NCBI RefSeq assembly: GCF_009363855.1
Contig: NZ_CP045423.1
Coordinates: forward strand, 2,882,001-2,946,000
Source of the DNA: Microvirga thermotolerans
GTDB taxonomy: Bacteria; Pseudomonadota; Alphaproteobacteria; Rhizobiales; Beijerinckiaceae
Length of the DNA stretch: 64,000 nucleotides
Reading direction: 5' to 3'
Below are positions 33,508 through 43,105 of the stretch, in pieces (position 1 is the first letter of the stretch; every line of letters begins with the position of its first letter). The position numbers and the translations under genes were made by a program. The notes below the pieces were generated by a model, which was not told where the DNA came from, ran no database searches, and worked only from the letters and a program-made list of their open reading frames with translations.

Positions 33508-35295
33508 TCAGATCACAAAGAAGTCTTTGAAGGAGATGCTCTTCAGGCCCTTCGACAGCACCGCTATCTTCACGGACGCCATCGTCCCGGCTCCGTCCGC
33601 ATCGTAGAACAGCGCCCCGGTCTTCGGGTTGTAGATGACATGATCGTTGGCATCGTGCGCCTTGGCGCCCTTCCAGAACGCCTTGGGGTTAAGCTTCGCC
33701 GGTTTGCTCAACGAGCCCTTGCTGCCCAGCGCCTTGAAGACCTTGTTGTCGAGGGCGACGGTGTCGTCGCGAACCGAGAAGTCGACAATCCGATCGACGT
33801 TGGTTCGCGTGTTCGGCTTGGTGTCGAACACAAACAGGTCTCGGCCTTTGCCGCCGACCAGGGCGTCACCTCCGAGGCGGCCGAACAGCGTGTCGTTCCC
33901 GAGCCCGCCGGAGAGCATATCGCGGCCGCTGCCGCCGATCAGGGTATCGTTGCCATCCGTGCCGATGACCGAGCGCGTGCCGTCGTTGCACACCGTGCCA
34001 TAGACGATCTCGTCCCGCACGTCCTCGACGGCGATGGTGAAGGCCCGGTCGAGATGGGTGCCGTCGGCGGCGGTGGCGCGCACCACCACCCGGTGCGAGG
34101 CCTGCGCCTCGTAATCGAGCCGGGCGCCACCCGCGACCAGCAGGCGGTCGCCTTGCAAGGTGAAGCGGCGATCCGCATCGTCGAGGAGGGTGTAGGCGAA
34201 GCCGTCGCCCTTGCCGGGCACCTGCGCGGTCAGCAGGCCCACCAGCGTGCCCGCGGCCGAAAGCTCCGGCACGCTCGCGTGGCTGAGCGCGAGATGAGGC
34301 GGGACGATGGGCACGTCCTGCACCAGGACGAGGCTCGCGGACGAGCGGCGGCCGCCCGCGTCGGCGAGCGTCACGGTCACCGGTTGCTCGGTGCTGACCT
34401 GCGGCGGCTCGGCGGCGCTGGTGAAGGTCACCGCCCGGATGAGCTCCTGCACCCGGGCCGAGGTGGCGTTGAGGTTGTTGAACACGATGCTGAGGCCGGC
34501 ATCCCCCGCCTCCCACAGCATGCCGACCTCGACCCCGCCGACCGTGACGATGCTGCCCGCCGCATAGCCCGCCGAGAGGGCGACCGCTCCCGTCGTGTCG
34601 ATGCCGAGATGGCCCGGTGCATCGAGCCCCTGCGGGGCGACGACATTGAGAAGCGCGTAAGCCCCGTCGTCGTCGGAGACGAGCGCGTCGCGGCCCGCAT
34701 CGACGAACACCGTCGCGCCGGCGCGCGTTTCCACCCGGTCGCCGGCGAGCCCGTGGATGACAGGTGAGCCGATCACATGCGTGCCGGTCGCGTCGACGAC
34801 GGTGTCGATGCCCTGCCGATGGAGCCGGGTCAGCTCCGCGGCCGTGAAGGCGAGGCCTGTGGCGACGAGCCTGTCGTTCTGGCTGACGAGGCCGGAGGCG
34901 AGCAAGGCGGTGTCGCGGTCCGCCACCGTCAGGACGGCATGGTCGGTTCGCAGGGAAATCCGGTCGATGCCGGTCACGGTCCGGCTCGTGAAATCGAACG
35001 CGGTGCCGAACAGGACGAGCTCGTCCCAGTGGGTTGCCGCATCGGCACCGCCGTCGAAGGCGGCGATACCGGCAAAGCGCGCCCGGTCCAGGACGACGGT
35101 GTCGTGTGCGCCCGAGCCCTGCACGGTCTCGATGCTGTCGAAGACCGCGGCGAGCCTCAGGTCGAATGTCCCGCCGCCGAGCAGCAGGAGCGTGTCGTCG
35201 CCCGCTCCGCCGCGGAGGCTGGCCTGGGGCAGTCCGCCCGCATCGACCTGCAGGGTCGCGCCGGGCGAGGATGGGAAGATGCTGAAGGCGCTCAT
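33508..35295 (-). CDS. RTX/cadherin-like secreted protein, type I secretion substrate
   Basis: 595 aa with no signal peptide. Residues 20-300 are beta-rich, starting with an RTX-like GGAGDDTLLL and repeats such as GTFDLRLAAVFDSIETVQG. Residues 300-420 include a cadherin-like module (VPELSAAGTLVGLLTAQVPG ... LDYEAQASHRVVVRATAADG). Residues about 435-480 hold RTX nonapeptides (GTDGNDTLIGGSGRDMLSGG and on). The last 110 residues (VDRIVDFSVRDDTVALDN, VIYNPKTGALFYDADG, SISFKDFFVI) form a textbook T1SS/serralysin-type C-terminal domain. It is probably a surface adhesin or matrix protein exported by the 14039-17198 system. It stands 202 bp upstream of the giant-RTX operon on the same strand. Confidence 0.8.
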   Translation of the reverse strand: MSAFSIFPSSPGATLQVDAGGLPQASLRGGAGDDTLLLLGGGTFDLRLAAVFDSIETVQGSGAHDTVVLDRARFAGIAAFDGGADAATHWDELVLFGTAFDFTSRTVTGIDRISLRTDHAVLTVADRDTALLASGLVSQNDRLVATGLAFTAAELTRLHRQGIDTVVDATGTHVIGSPVIHGLAGDRVETRAGATVFVDAGRDALVSDDDGAYALLNVVAPQGLDAPGHLGIDTTGAVALSAGYAAGSIVTVGGVEVGMLWEAGDAGLSIVFNNLNATSARVQELIRAVTFTSAAEPPQVSTEQPVTVTLADAGGRRSSASLVLVQDVPIVPPHLALSHASVPELSAAGTLVGLLTAQVPGKGDGFAYTLLDDADRRFTLQGDRLLVAGGARLDYEAQASHRVVVRATAADGTHLDRAFTIAVEDVRDEIVYGTVCNDGTRSVIGTDGNDTLIGGSGRDMLSGGLGNDTLFGRLGGDALVGGKGRDLFVFDTKPNTRTNVDRIVDFSVRDDTVALDNKVFKALGSKGSLSKPAKLNPKAFWKGAKAHDANDHVIYNPKTGALFYDADGAGTMASVKIAVLSKGLKSISFKDFFVI

Positions 35296-35530
35296 AACCG
35301 AAGGCTGCGGATCGCAACATCGTCACAACCTTCTAGTGCAACCTCCGGACTCGAGAAACTCCTTGTCCGGGGAGGCGCCTCTAGGGAATGCCCTCCCATG
35401 CCGAGACCTGTCGGGGAACAGGCGCCGCGCAGCGCAAGGATCGCCCCTCCTTCGAACGACGATCCCGCACATGCACCGGCCCAGGCATCCGCGCCTGCAC
35501 GCGGCTCCCTGCGCATCGCGGGGCCGGCTG

Positions 35531-35577
35531 GCGCATGCTTCCGCGCAAAAGCGGCTGCCGCTTTCGCGCGCGATGCT
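35531..35577. repeat. Short palindromic repeat (GCATCG type) ending the autotransporter gene
   Basis: On the minus strand TAGAGCATCGCGCGCGAAAGCGG is followed by its near-complement CCGCTTTTGCGCGGAAGCATGCG. It shares the AGCATCGCGC end with the element at 62577-62637 and directly follows the autotransporter stop, so it may also end transcription. Confidence 0.55.
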
Positions 35578-38500
35578 CTAGAACTTCCAGGTGAAGTTGC
35601 CCTTGACGGTGTGGTCCTGCGCCCGGGCGCCGATCTGCCCGCCATAGGTCACGCCCAGGCTGACGTCCTTCGTCGCCTGCCAGTCGAGCGCGGCCTCGGC
35701 CACGAGCGCATCGCGGTCCACCGGCGCACCGGACACGGCGAAGGCCGAGCCGCCGTCCCGGAACGCCAGCAGCGCCTCGGGCGCGACGTCGCCATAGGCA
35801 TGCCGCCAGCCCAGCATTCCCGTCATCGTCAGCGGCATCTCGTCGCCGAGCGTCGTCCGTGCCCGCACGCCGAGCGTGGTGGTGCCGAGTTCATGGGTGC
35901 GGCCGTAGCCGACCAGCGAGGCTGCGCCCCCAGCCTCCACGAAGCCATCGGTACGAAGCTGCAGGATCGATGCGCCCGCGAAGGGCTCGACGCGGGCCCG
36001 CCCCCAGTCGAACCGGTAACCCAGCTCGGCGAAGGCCTGTACCGTCGAACCGTCGTAGGAGCCCCGGGTCTGATCCGCGAATCCGGGGAACAGCACGGCG
36101 CGGCTGGTGTCGATGTCGTGGAACGCGAAGGATGCGCCGGAGCGCAGGGCGATCGCTCCCCAGGCGGCTCCGCCGTAAAGCGCGGCGAAGGTCGTGTCGG
36201 TCGTGCCCGAGGAGAGCCTGCCGTCCACGGCGAAGGAGGTGCGGGCGAAGCCGGCGGCCACGCCGAGCCGGTAGGCAGGATCGGACGTCATGTCCGCGCC
36301 GAGGACGAAGCCTCCGGTGGAGGCGCTCGATGAGGCGACTCCGAAAGCCGAGCCGATGCGTCCCCAGGAGCCGAAGCCCTCGCCCCAAAGGGCGAAGCGG
36401 CGCGGATCGAAGCCGGCATAGGCGGCGGCCGCCGCCTGCGACGCCGATCCGTCGCGCAGGCGGCCCAACAGGGTATCCTGCACGAGGCGCGCGATGGCGA
36501 AGTTTGCCGTGACGGCAGAGGCATGGGCCTCGCCGGACAACGCATCGTAGGCCTGGCGGGCCGCCGCGTCCGTCGTCAGCTGGGTGACGGCGTCGAGCAC
36601 GGCGCTGTCGGACGGCAATGTCGCCACGGCCCGCGCCACCCTCACCTCGTTCGGGGTGACGGCAGCCGCTTCCATCGCGGCGGCATTCGGCTGAACCGCG
36701 ACGAAGGCGGCGTTCTCGCCGTAAGCCAGGTTGAAGACCAGGAACCGGGGCAGGGTCTGACCGGACTGCACGAGGCCTTGAAACGTCCCTCTCACTCCGC
36801 CGTTCGCGAGCAGGATCGGATAGGTCGAGCCGACACGATAGTTCCCCGGCGCAGCCACCAGCTGGACGGTACCGCCGGACAGGTCGGCTCCGCCCGACGC
36901 GGCGATCTGATCGTGCCGGCCGGTGCCGTCGATCTCGACCTGGTAGACCGAGCCGCTGTCGAAGCTGACATTGCCGGTCGCCGCAAGTCGACCGATGGAG
37001 TGCCCCGGCGCAACGGTGCCGCCGCGCGTCACGTTGATCGTTCCCAGCGTGCCGTTGCCCTGAAGGAGGCCGCCCGCCTCGACGTTGGTCGTGCCGCCGA
37101 GGATCCCGTCCACGGCCAGGCTCCCGGCCTCGACGCTGGTGGTTCCGGCGAAAAGGGAGCCGTTGCCCGTGAGCGAGAGCGATCCCGCACCGATCTTCGT
37201 GATCGTGCCCGCCCCCGAGATCGCGCCGGCGAAACTGCCGCTTGAGCTCTGGTCGAAGACGACCGTGCCACGGTTGTCGAGGTTGCCGCCGATCGAGAGA
37301 GCGTTGCCGACCAGCGTGCCGCCGGCGACGACGGTGTTCGCATAGGCGTTCGTGCCGGTCAGCACCAGGGTTCCGGGCCCCTCCTTGACGAGATTCCCCG
37401 CACCGACGATGGCGCCGCTCACCACGAACCGGTTGTCGGGATCGAGGATGTCGAAACCGCCGCCGTTCTGCCCCCACAGGATGCTCCGCTCCGTGGAGCG
37501 GTATGCCGTGCCGGCCACCTGCAGCATGCCGCCGGTGAACGACAGGGCACCTGTGGGCGCGCCGAGATTGGCGTCGGATGAGACGGAAAGCGTTCCCGCC
37601 TGCAGCGTCGTACCGCCCTGGTAGGTGTTGGTCCCGCCGAGGGTGAGCTGCCCTCCGCCCGCCTTCACCAATGCGCCCGGACCGGAGACGGTGCCCGCGA
37701 GCGTGAGCCCCGTGCCGGCGTTCGTCTCGAATGTGCCCGTCCCGGTCAGCGCAACGTTCCGGGCCATGGTAAGGCTCGCGGTGGATTGCAGCACGCCGCC
37801 CTGCATCGTCAGGAGACCGTTGGCAGCGCCCAGATTGGCGTCGGATGCGATCTGCAGCGTGCCGGCCGCCAGGGTCGTTCCGCCCGCATACGTATTCGTT
37901 CCGGACAGCACCAGGGTGCCGTTGCCCTGCTTGACGAAGCGGCCCGCCCCCGTGATCGCTCCCGCAAATTGCGTGTTTGCGGCGTGGTTGAGCGTCAAGG
38001 CCGCGGAGCCGAGGGCGATTTCGCCCCCGGTGCCTCCCAGCGAGGTCATCGTCAGATCGTAGCCGCTCAGGTCCAGCCGGCCGCCATCGATCGTAAAGGC
38101 CGACCCGTTCGGAAGAGAACCGGCGGCCCCGGCACGCAGCGTCCCGGCCTGCAGCACCGTGCCGCCGAGATAGCTGTTCGCGCCAGACAGCACGAGGGTG
38201 CCTGCGCCCGCCTTCACCAGAGCGCCGTTGCCGGTCACGGGTCCCGTCGCGGTGAGAGTGGTGCCGGCTGCGGGCTCGAAGACTCCGTCTCCCGTCAGAG
38301 CAACCGTGCGGCTCGTGCCGAAATCCGCCGTGGTGCGGAGCGTGCCGCCACCGAAGGTGAGGCCGCCGCCCACCCCGAGATTGCTGTCGGAGGAGACCTG
38401 CAGCGTGCCGCCGCGGATGAGCGTGCCGCCCGTGTAGGTGTTGTTGCCCGACAGGACCAGCGTGCCGTGCTGCGTCTTGTCGATTCCGCCGCCGCCGACG

Positions 38501-41046
38501 ATGGGAGCGTTGATGGTCGCCGTTTCGCCCGCGAGCACGCGGATCTCGGCGACGCCGTCCGCGCCGTCGGCGCCGCGAGCGCGAAGGGCACCGGCAGCGC
38601 CGGCATTCAGCGTGTGCCCGCTCGAGACGAATTGCAGCCCCTTGAAGCTCTGTTCGCCGTCGATGGCGACCGTGCTGCCCGACCCGCTGAAAATGGCGTG
38701 GTTCCCCGCCCATTGCGCAGGGTCCGTTCCCCCGAGGTTCCGCCAGTTGAAGTTGACCGCGTTCCACGTGCCGGCCGCGCCGCCGTTCCAGGTCTGCGCG
38801 AAGTCCGATCCGTTCGGCGCGATCACGAGGTCGACGACCTTGTCTCGCGAGGTGTCGACGGTGAAGGAGGAACTCCCCGAGCCGGGCGGCCGGCTTCCGA
38901 TCGTCAACCCGCTTCCGGTCAGGCTGCCGCCATAGGTGATGAGACGGTAATATCCCACCTCGACGATTCCGCTCGGCGCAGACACATTGAGCGTGCCGTT
39001 CAGGTCGACGTTCCCGCCGACCGCGATCAGGTCCGTCAGATCCGATACGGTGCCCGCCGCGCCAGGATCGACCAGCTGATAGTCGAAGAAGGAGCCTGCC
39101 GCGAGCGACAGATTGCCATTGACCGTCAGAGGGCCCAGCGGCGCACCCGGAGCGATGGTGGCGCCCGACATGATCGTCGTGCTGCCCACCGCGCCGTTGC
39201 CCTCCAGCCGCCCGCCCGAAGCGACCGTAACGGGACCTCCGAGATTCCCCGTCACCGACAACGTGCCCGCCGCAAGGAGCGTCGGGCCGGTGAAGGCGGG
39301 AGCCGCGCCCGAAAGCGTCCACGCGCTCGATCCTGTTTTCTCGAGCGCCTGGAAGCCCCGATACTGGGACCCGAGGCCGGAGAGGTCGAAGGATGAGTTC
39401 CGGTCGCCTCCGAATGCGAGAACGTTGGGATTCTGCGCATCCCCTCCACCGGCGACAACATTGCCGACGATGGCGTATCCGGCCCATAGCTCGAGCCTGT
39501 TGTTCCCGCCCGTGAAGGAAATGGCATTGGCGCGCTGCGTGCCGTCGCCGCTGAGACCGCCCTGGATGGTCCCGGCGTTATAGATGCGTGCGCCTCCGGC
39601 TCCGGCGACGATGCCGTCGCCGCCCCTGCCGCTGACGCCGCGCCGACCGGGGTTGCCGTCCCGGCCGGGGAAGAGCGCCCGGCCGCCTCCCGATCCCTGC
39701 GTTCCGCCGGCGCCGGCTTCGCCACCGTCGCCACCGCCGATCCATGCACCCGAGAGGTTGATGACGGTGCCGGAACCCGTCAGGCCGATGCCGGCCTGAC
39801 CGGCTCCGCCATTGCCGCCATTGCCGCCGTTGCCGCCGTTCCCCGAGCGCCAGCTGCCGCCGCCGCCGTTGCCGCCATCGCCGCCGTCTCCGCCGGCGCC
39901 ACCGTTGCCGCCACGGATTGCCGCGCCCTGCAGGTTGAGGATGGACACGCCGTCCGCCGCAAGGATGCCATAGCCGCCCGCGGCGCCGTTGCCGCCATCG
40001 CCGCCATGGCCGCCCTGTCCTCCGGTGCCGGGAACGAAGATGGCAGTGGCCGTGCCGCCATCGGCACCTGCACCGCCATTGCCGCCTGCGCCGCCCTGGC
40101 CGCCCGCGATCCGCGTTCCCGCCGCTGTCGTCAGGGACCCGGCCGTCAGGGAGGCCGCCGAGCCGCCTGCGCCGCCTTGGCCGCCGGCGCCGGCACTGCC
40201 GCCGTTGCCGCCGACGCTGAAAAGTCCGACGGCGAAGGGCTTTCCGCCGTCCCCGCCCTGGCCGCCCTGCCCTCCGTTGCCGCCCCTTATGGCGAGATTG
40301 GCGGCCGTCGTCAGGTCGGTGCGGGCCGTCGATACGAGCCCGTTCCCGCCGCCGCCGCCACCACCGCCGCCGGCGCCGTTGCCGCCCGATCCGACGATCG
40401 AGAACACCTCGATGCCGATGCCGTAACCGTCGCCGCCCTCACCGCCCGTGCCGCCGGCGCCGCCGGCGCCGCCGGCGAGGTGATAGCTCAGGAAGAACGG
40501 GCCGGCCCCCGCGATGACGGCGCCGCCACCGCCGCCGCCGCCACCGCCGCCGCCCGCGCCGTCGTAGCCGACAAAGCTGGGGAGGAGCCAATCGTATCCG
40601 CTACGCCCCTTGGATCCGCCGGCGCCGCTGCCCCCGGCCTGGCCCGCGACGGGGAATGGAGGCGGCTCCTGGCCGACATAGGGCGTGGCACCGGCGTTTC
40701 CGCCCCGGCCGCCCCGCCGGCTCCTGGGTGCGTCGCCACCCTTGCCGCCGCCGGATCCCGGTCCGACGTCCGCCCCCGCGCGGCTGCCGCCGCCACCGCC
40801 ACCGCCGCCATGGCCGACGGCGCCCCTCGGATCGCCGCTGCCGCCGTATCCTCCACGATGGTCCTCCGATGCGCCCCCGTTGCCGCCGGGTCCCGCAGCG
40901 GATGCCGGGCTCGGCACCGCGATGCCGGCGAGCATCAGGAGAGTACAGGCCAAGGCCGTCGACGAGAGCGCCACAACCCGGACGCGTTGCACGCGGCGCG
41001 TGACCTTGCTCGACCGGGGGCCAGAACTCAGGTTCACGACAGGCAT
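35578..41046 (-). CDS. Autotransporter with Gly-rich head and PATR-type repeats
   Basis: 1822 aa, type V secretion. Residues 1-50 are a long signal peptide (SSTALACTLLMLAGIAVPSP, cleavage near ASA). Residues 50-500 are extremely Gly-rich, GGxGGxGG and similar, with interspersed strands (GIGLTGSGTVINLSGAWIGG). Residues 560-1450 are a beta-helix passenger with many copies of the autotransporter-associated repeat, such as GNGTLVLSGTNTYAGGTTLA followed by AGTLQIASDANLG. The last 270 residues are the outer-membrane beta-barrel, starting near RFALWGEGFGSWG and ending in KGNFTWKF with the terminal Phe. GGAGAG precedes the ATG. Adhesion or biofilm formation is the usual role of this class. Confidence 0.9.
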   Translation of the reverse strand: MPVVNLSSGPRSSKVTRRVQRVRVVALSSTALACTLLMLAGIAVPSPASAAGPGGNGGASEDHRGGYGGSGDPRGAVGHGGGGGGGGSRAGADVGPGSGGGKGGDAPRSRRGGRGGNAGATPYVGQEPPPFPVAGQAGGSGAGGSKGRSGYDWLLPSFVGYDGAGGGGGGGGGGGAVIAGAGPFFLSYHLAGGAGGAGGTGGEGGDGYGIGIEVFSIVGSGGNGAGGGGGGGGGNGLVSTARTDLTTAANLAIRGGNGGQGGQGGDGGKPFAVGLFSVGGNGGSAGAGGQGGAGGSAASLTAGSLTTAAGTRIAGGQGGAGGNGGAGADGGTATAIFVPGTGGQGGHGGDGGNGAAGGYGILAADGVSILNLQGAAIRGGNGGAGGDGGDGGNGGGGSWRSGNGGNGGNGGNGGAGQAGIGLTGSGTVINLSGAWIGGGDGGEAGAGGTQGSGGGRALFPGRDGNPGRRGVSGRGGDGIVAGAGGARIYNAGTIQGGLSGDGTQRANAISFTGGNNRLELWAGYAIVGNVVAGGGDAQNPNVLAFGGDRNSSFDLSGLGSQYRGFQALEKTGSSAWTLSGAAPAFTGPTLLAAGTLSVTGNLGGPVTVASGGRLEGNGAVGSTTIMSGATIAPGAPLGPLTVNGNLSLAAGSFFDYQLVDPGAAGTVSDLTDLIAVGGNVDLNGTLNVSAPSGIVEVGYYRLITYGGSLTGSGLTIGSRPPGSGSSSFTVDTSRDKVVDLVIAPNGSDFAQTWNGGAAGTWNAVNFNWRNLGGTDPAQWAGNHAIFSGSGSTVAIDGEQSFKGLQFVSSGHTLNAGAAGALRARGADGADGVAEIRVLAGETATINAPIVGGGGIDKTQHGTLVLSGNNTYTGGTLIRGGTLQVSSDSNLGVGGGLTFGGGTLRTTADFGTSRTVALTGDGVFEPAAGTTLTATGPVTGNGALVKAGAGTLVLSGANSYLGGTVLQAGTLRAGAAGSLPNGSAFTIDGGRLDLSGYDLTMTSLGGTGGEIALGSAALTLNHAANTQFAGAITGAGRFVKQGNGTLVLSGTNTYAGGTTLAAGTLQIASDANLGAANGLLTMQGGVLQSTASLTMARNVALTGTGTFETNAGTGLTLAGTVSGPGALVKAGGGQLTLGGTNTYQGGTTLQAGTLSVSSDANLGAPTGALSFTGGMLQVAGTAYRSTERSILWGQNGGGFDILDPDNRFVVSGAIVGAGNLVKEGPGTLVLTGTNAYANTVVAGGTLVGNALSIGGNLDNRGTVVFDQSSSGSFAGAISGAGTITKIGAGSLSLTGNGSLFAGTTSVEAGSLAVDGILGGTTNVEAGGLLQGNGTLGTINVTRGGTVAPGHSIGRLAATGNVSFDSGSVYQVEIDGTGRHDQIAASGGADLSGGTVQLVAAPGNYRVGSTYPILLANGGVRGTFQGLVQSGQTLPRFLVFNLAYGENAAFVAVQPNAAAMEAAAVTPNEVRVARAVATLPSDSAVLDAVTQLTTDAAARQAYDALSGEAHASAVTANFAIARLVQDTLLGRLRDGSASQAAAAAYAGFDPRRFALWGEGFGSWGRIGSAFGVASSSASTGGFVLGADMTSDPAYRLGVAAGFARTSFAVDGRLSSGTTDTTFAALYGGAAWGAIALRSGASFAFHDIDTSRAVLFPGFADQTRGSYDGSTVQAFAELGYRFDWGRARVEPFAGASILQLRTDGFVEAGGAASLVGYGRTHELGTTTLGVRARTTLGDEMPLTMTGMLGWRHAYGDVAPEALLAFRDGGSAFAVSGAPVDRDALVAEAALDWQATKDVSLGVTYGGQIGARAQDHTVKGNFTWKF

Positions 41047-41487
41047 AGCGCTCTCCAGGCGAAAGTAATGGCTCGCTCCCGAAGCCGAATCGGGGACATT
41101 TCTTGGTATAAACTATACAGAACTCATTCCTATGAAATACAATTTCAATTTTTCCGTTGCATCGGCCGGTTTTTATCGGATGTTACTTTGAGGCAACGCG
41201 CTGCCGTAACCGCTCCGAACCTGTGAAGAGCTGCTGATGGATTGAAGATGTTGTGTCCAACGACGGCACATGTCTCACTGAAGAGCCTCGGGACAAGTCG
41301 GTGCCATTCGCCCGGGCGAGCGGCCGCGTTCGACGCGAAGCCGCGGATATCGGAACCGGCTTGTCGACCCTCTGCGCCTGGGCTCAGGCCCCGTTGAGGG
41401 AATGGAAGGCGCCGCCGCGGTGGATAGGACGGCGGAGGGAACGCGGGCGCGACAGGCCGGGAGACAGGCGGGAATCTGCGCTTGGAT
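41047..41487. other. Upstream region of the autotransporter gene
   Basis: No gene seen. Bases 41100-41190 are AT-rich and likely hold the minus-strand promoter. A short palindrome lies at 41106-41118. The short open frame on the plus strand runs into the tRNA and is not credible. Confidence 0.45.
41106..41118. promoter_or_regulatory. Short palindrome GTATA-AAC-TATAC upstream of the autotransporter
   Basis: Perfect 5-bp arms with a 3-bp spacer, 60 bp upstream of the start codon in AT-rich DNA. It may be an operator or part of the -10 region; no further copies were noticed. Confidence 0.35.
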
Positions 41488-41563
41488 TGGTGGGCCCGGC
41501 AGGACTCGAACCTGCAACCAGACCGTTATGAGCGGCCGGCTCTAACCATTGAGCTACAGGCCC
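41488..41563 (-). tRNA. tRNA-Ile with CAT anticodon (lysidine type)
   Basis: A 76-nt cloverleaf with encoded CCA. The acceptor stem GGGCCTG pairs with CGGGCCC, the D arm is GCTC...GAGC, the anticodon loop CTCATAA gives anticodon CAT, and the T arm is GCAGG-TTCGAGT-CCTGC. The short D loop and the acceptor sequence resemble the minor isoleucine tRNA (ileX type) more than elongator tRNA-Met, so C34 is probably converted to lysidine by TilS to read AUA. Confidence 0.9.
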
Positions 41564-41586
41564 TTTGAGGAAGGGTCAGGCGCTTT

Positions 41587-41635
41587 TAGAGCATTTTCGG
41601 GGGAAGTGGGAACCGGTTTTCCGCAGGAAAAGGCC
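41587..41635. repeat. Partial copy of the TAGAGC palindromic element
   Basis: It starts TAGAGCATTTTC and includes AAGTGGGAACCGGTTTTCC, matching the left half of the 104-bp copies at 22790 and 52459. The right half is missing. Confidence 0.65.
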
Positions 41636-41706
41636 TCGGCCGGGAAAATTCCCGTGCAGCTCGCGCGGCCCGGAAAGGGCCGGCCGGCCCGCATCCTCGG
41701 CCGGTT

Positions 41707-42930
41707 TCAGGGCCGGTAGACCTCGATCTTCTCGTCGAAGCCGTCCACCGCATGGGCGCCGAGGGGGGTCGGGTCGCCCCAGAGGTGCTCCACGAAGGGC
41801 TTCGACATGAGGAGGGGCTCGCCCAGCCGCTTGTTCAGCTCGGCGATCCGGCTCGCCAGGTTCACGTCGCGGCCGATGACGGTGAAGTCCAGGCGACGGC
41901 CGGAGCCCACGTTGCCGTAGGCCGCGTCCCCATGGTGCAGGGCGATGCCGATGTTGATGGGCACGGGAAAGCGGCCTTCGCTGTTGGCGGCCTGGACCCG
42001 GCGGATCGCCTTCGTGGCGGCGGTGAGCGCCGCCTGGGGCGCCCCGCCCGTGTCGTCGCCCCGGTCGCGCACGATGGCGAGGAGCCCGTCGCCCAGATAC
42101 TTCAGCACCTCCCCGCCCTCGTCCTCGATGGGCGGCACGAGGCAGTCGAAGTAGTTGTTGAGAAGCTCCACCGCATGCTCGGGGCTGAGGGTCGAGGAGA
42201 TCTGCGTGTAGTCGCGCATGTCCGCGAAGAGGATCGCCGAGCGGATCCGCGTCACCTGCCCGCGCAGGATCGCTCCCGAGAGGATCGCCCGGTGGGGGTC
42301 GTCGCCCACGTAGATGCGCAGCACCTCGTCCAGGCGGTTGCTCGTGGTCCGGAGCTCCACCACCAGCGCGAAGGACGGCATGACCAGGCGCAGGATGCGC
42401 AGGGTCTTGTCGTCGAAGCCGCGTGGCGAGCGGGTGGCGAAGGAGATCGCGTTCTCGGCGCCGCTGCTGAAGCGGAGGGGGATCGTGAGATAGTGCCGGT
42501 ATCCGGCCTCCTTCAGCTCCGGGAGAATGGGGAACCGGTCCTCGGGCGTCTTCTCCAGGTCGAGCAGCAGCCACTCGCCCGTCCTGTTCACGTAGGCGAA
42601 GGGGCTGGCGCCGTAGACCGTCTCGCGTCGCTCGCCGTGGGGAAGGTAGCGCACCACCGTGCCCTCCTCCTTGGTCCAGAAGCGGCCGATCCCGGCATAT
42701 TCGGAATGCAGCGCCTCGATGGCCGAGGCCGCCCTGTCGATGGGCAGGCCGAGTTCCCGCAGACGCTCGATGAAGGCGCTGAGGATGTCGCTCGGGTCGT
42801 CCATGCGCGCGGCCCCCGTCACGAGCCAGTCCCGCAGCGCGATGACCCGCGACAGGGTTTCCGGGTCGAGGCTGCGGGCGAGGGTCAGGGGATCGTCGTG
42901 GAGGCCGGGTTGCGAGAGCATGAGGGTCAT
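41707..42930 (-). CDS. Adenylate/guanylate cyclase (class III) with N-terminal sensory region
   Basis: 407 aa. The N-terminal 200 residues contain a GAF-like segment (FAYVNRTGEWLLLDLEKTPED ... HYLTIPLRFSSG). The C-terminal catalytic domain has the first metal Asp in ILFADMRDYTQ, the second in EVLKYLGDGLLAI, and the substrate and transition-state region LDFTVIGRDVNLASRIAELN with the Asn and Arg of active cyclases. It makes cAMP (or cGMP) in the cytosol. ATG at 42930 gives MTLMLSQPG without a strong ribosome site; a longer frame from 43029 would add a basic, low-complexity stretch and is less likely. The gene stands alone between two repeat elements. Confidence 0.85.
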   Translation of the reverse strand: MTLMLSQPGLHDDPLTLARSLDPETLSRVIALRDWLVTGAARMDDPSDILSAFIERLRELGLPIDRAASAIEALHSEYAGIGRFWTKEEGTVVRYLPHGERRETVYGASPFAYVNRTGEWLLLDLEKTPEDRFPILPELKEAGYRHYLTIPLRFSSGAENAISFATRSPRGFDDKTLRILRLVMPSFALVVELRTTSNRLDEVLRIYVGDDPHRAILSGAILRGQVTRIRSAILFADMRDYTQISSTLSPEHAVELLNNYFDCLVPPIEDEGGEVLKYLGDGLLAIVRDRGDDTGGAPQAALTAATKAIRRVQAANSEGRFPVPINIGIALHHGDAAYGNVGSGRRLDFTVIGRDVNLASRIAELNKRLGEPLLMSKPFVEHLWGDPTPLGAHAVDGFDEKIEVYRP

Positions 42931-43045
42931 ACCGCCAAGGTGGGAACGTGCGGGCGGAGCTGCAAGCGGGCGCCTGTCATGGACGAAGGCGCCCCGCCGC
43001 CGCTTGCCGGACCGCTTCCGTTTTGACACGCTCCCACGCGCCGTC

Positions 43046-43093
43046 TAGAGCGTCTTCAGGAAAGGTGGGTCCCGGTCCTTCACCGAGAATGCC
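43046..43093. repeat. Degenerate copy of the TAGAGC palindromic element
   Basis: TAGAGCGTCTTCAGGAAAGGTGGGTCCCGG...GAGAATGCC matches the left half of the 104-bp element with several changes. It lies directly upstream of the gene at 43106 and may contain its leader. Confidence 0.5.
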
Positions 43094-43105
43094 CTGAGCC
43101 AGGCC

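Noticed and set aside
39600..40800. GCC-type microsatellite-like DNA
   Set aside because: It is the coding strand complement of the Gly-rich head of the autotransporter, continuous with signal peptide and passenger.
41253..41531. A 92-aa plus-strand frame next to the tRNA
   Set aside because: It runs into the tRNA on the opposite strand and its end (GLVGPAGLEPATRPL) is the well-known artefact of translating a tRNA 3' end.
41488..41563. Reading the CAT-anticodon tRNA as initiator or elongator tRNA-Met
   Set aside because: The short D loop, acceptor stem and anticodon arm fit the lysidine-type tRNA-Ile better, though TilS recognition cannot be proven from sequence alone.
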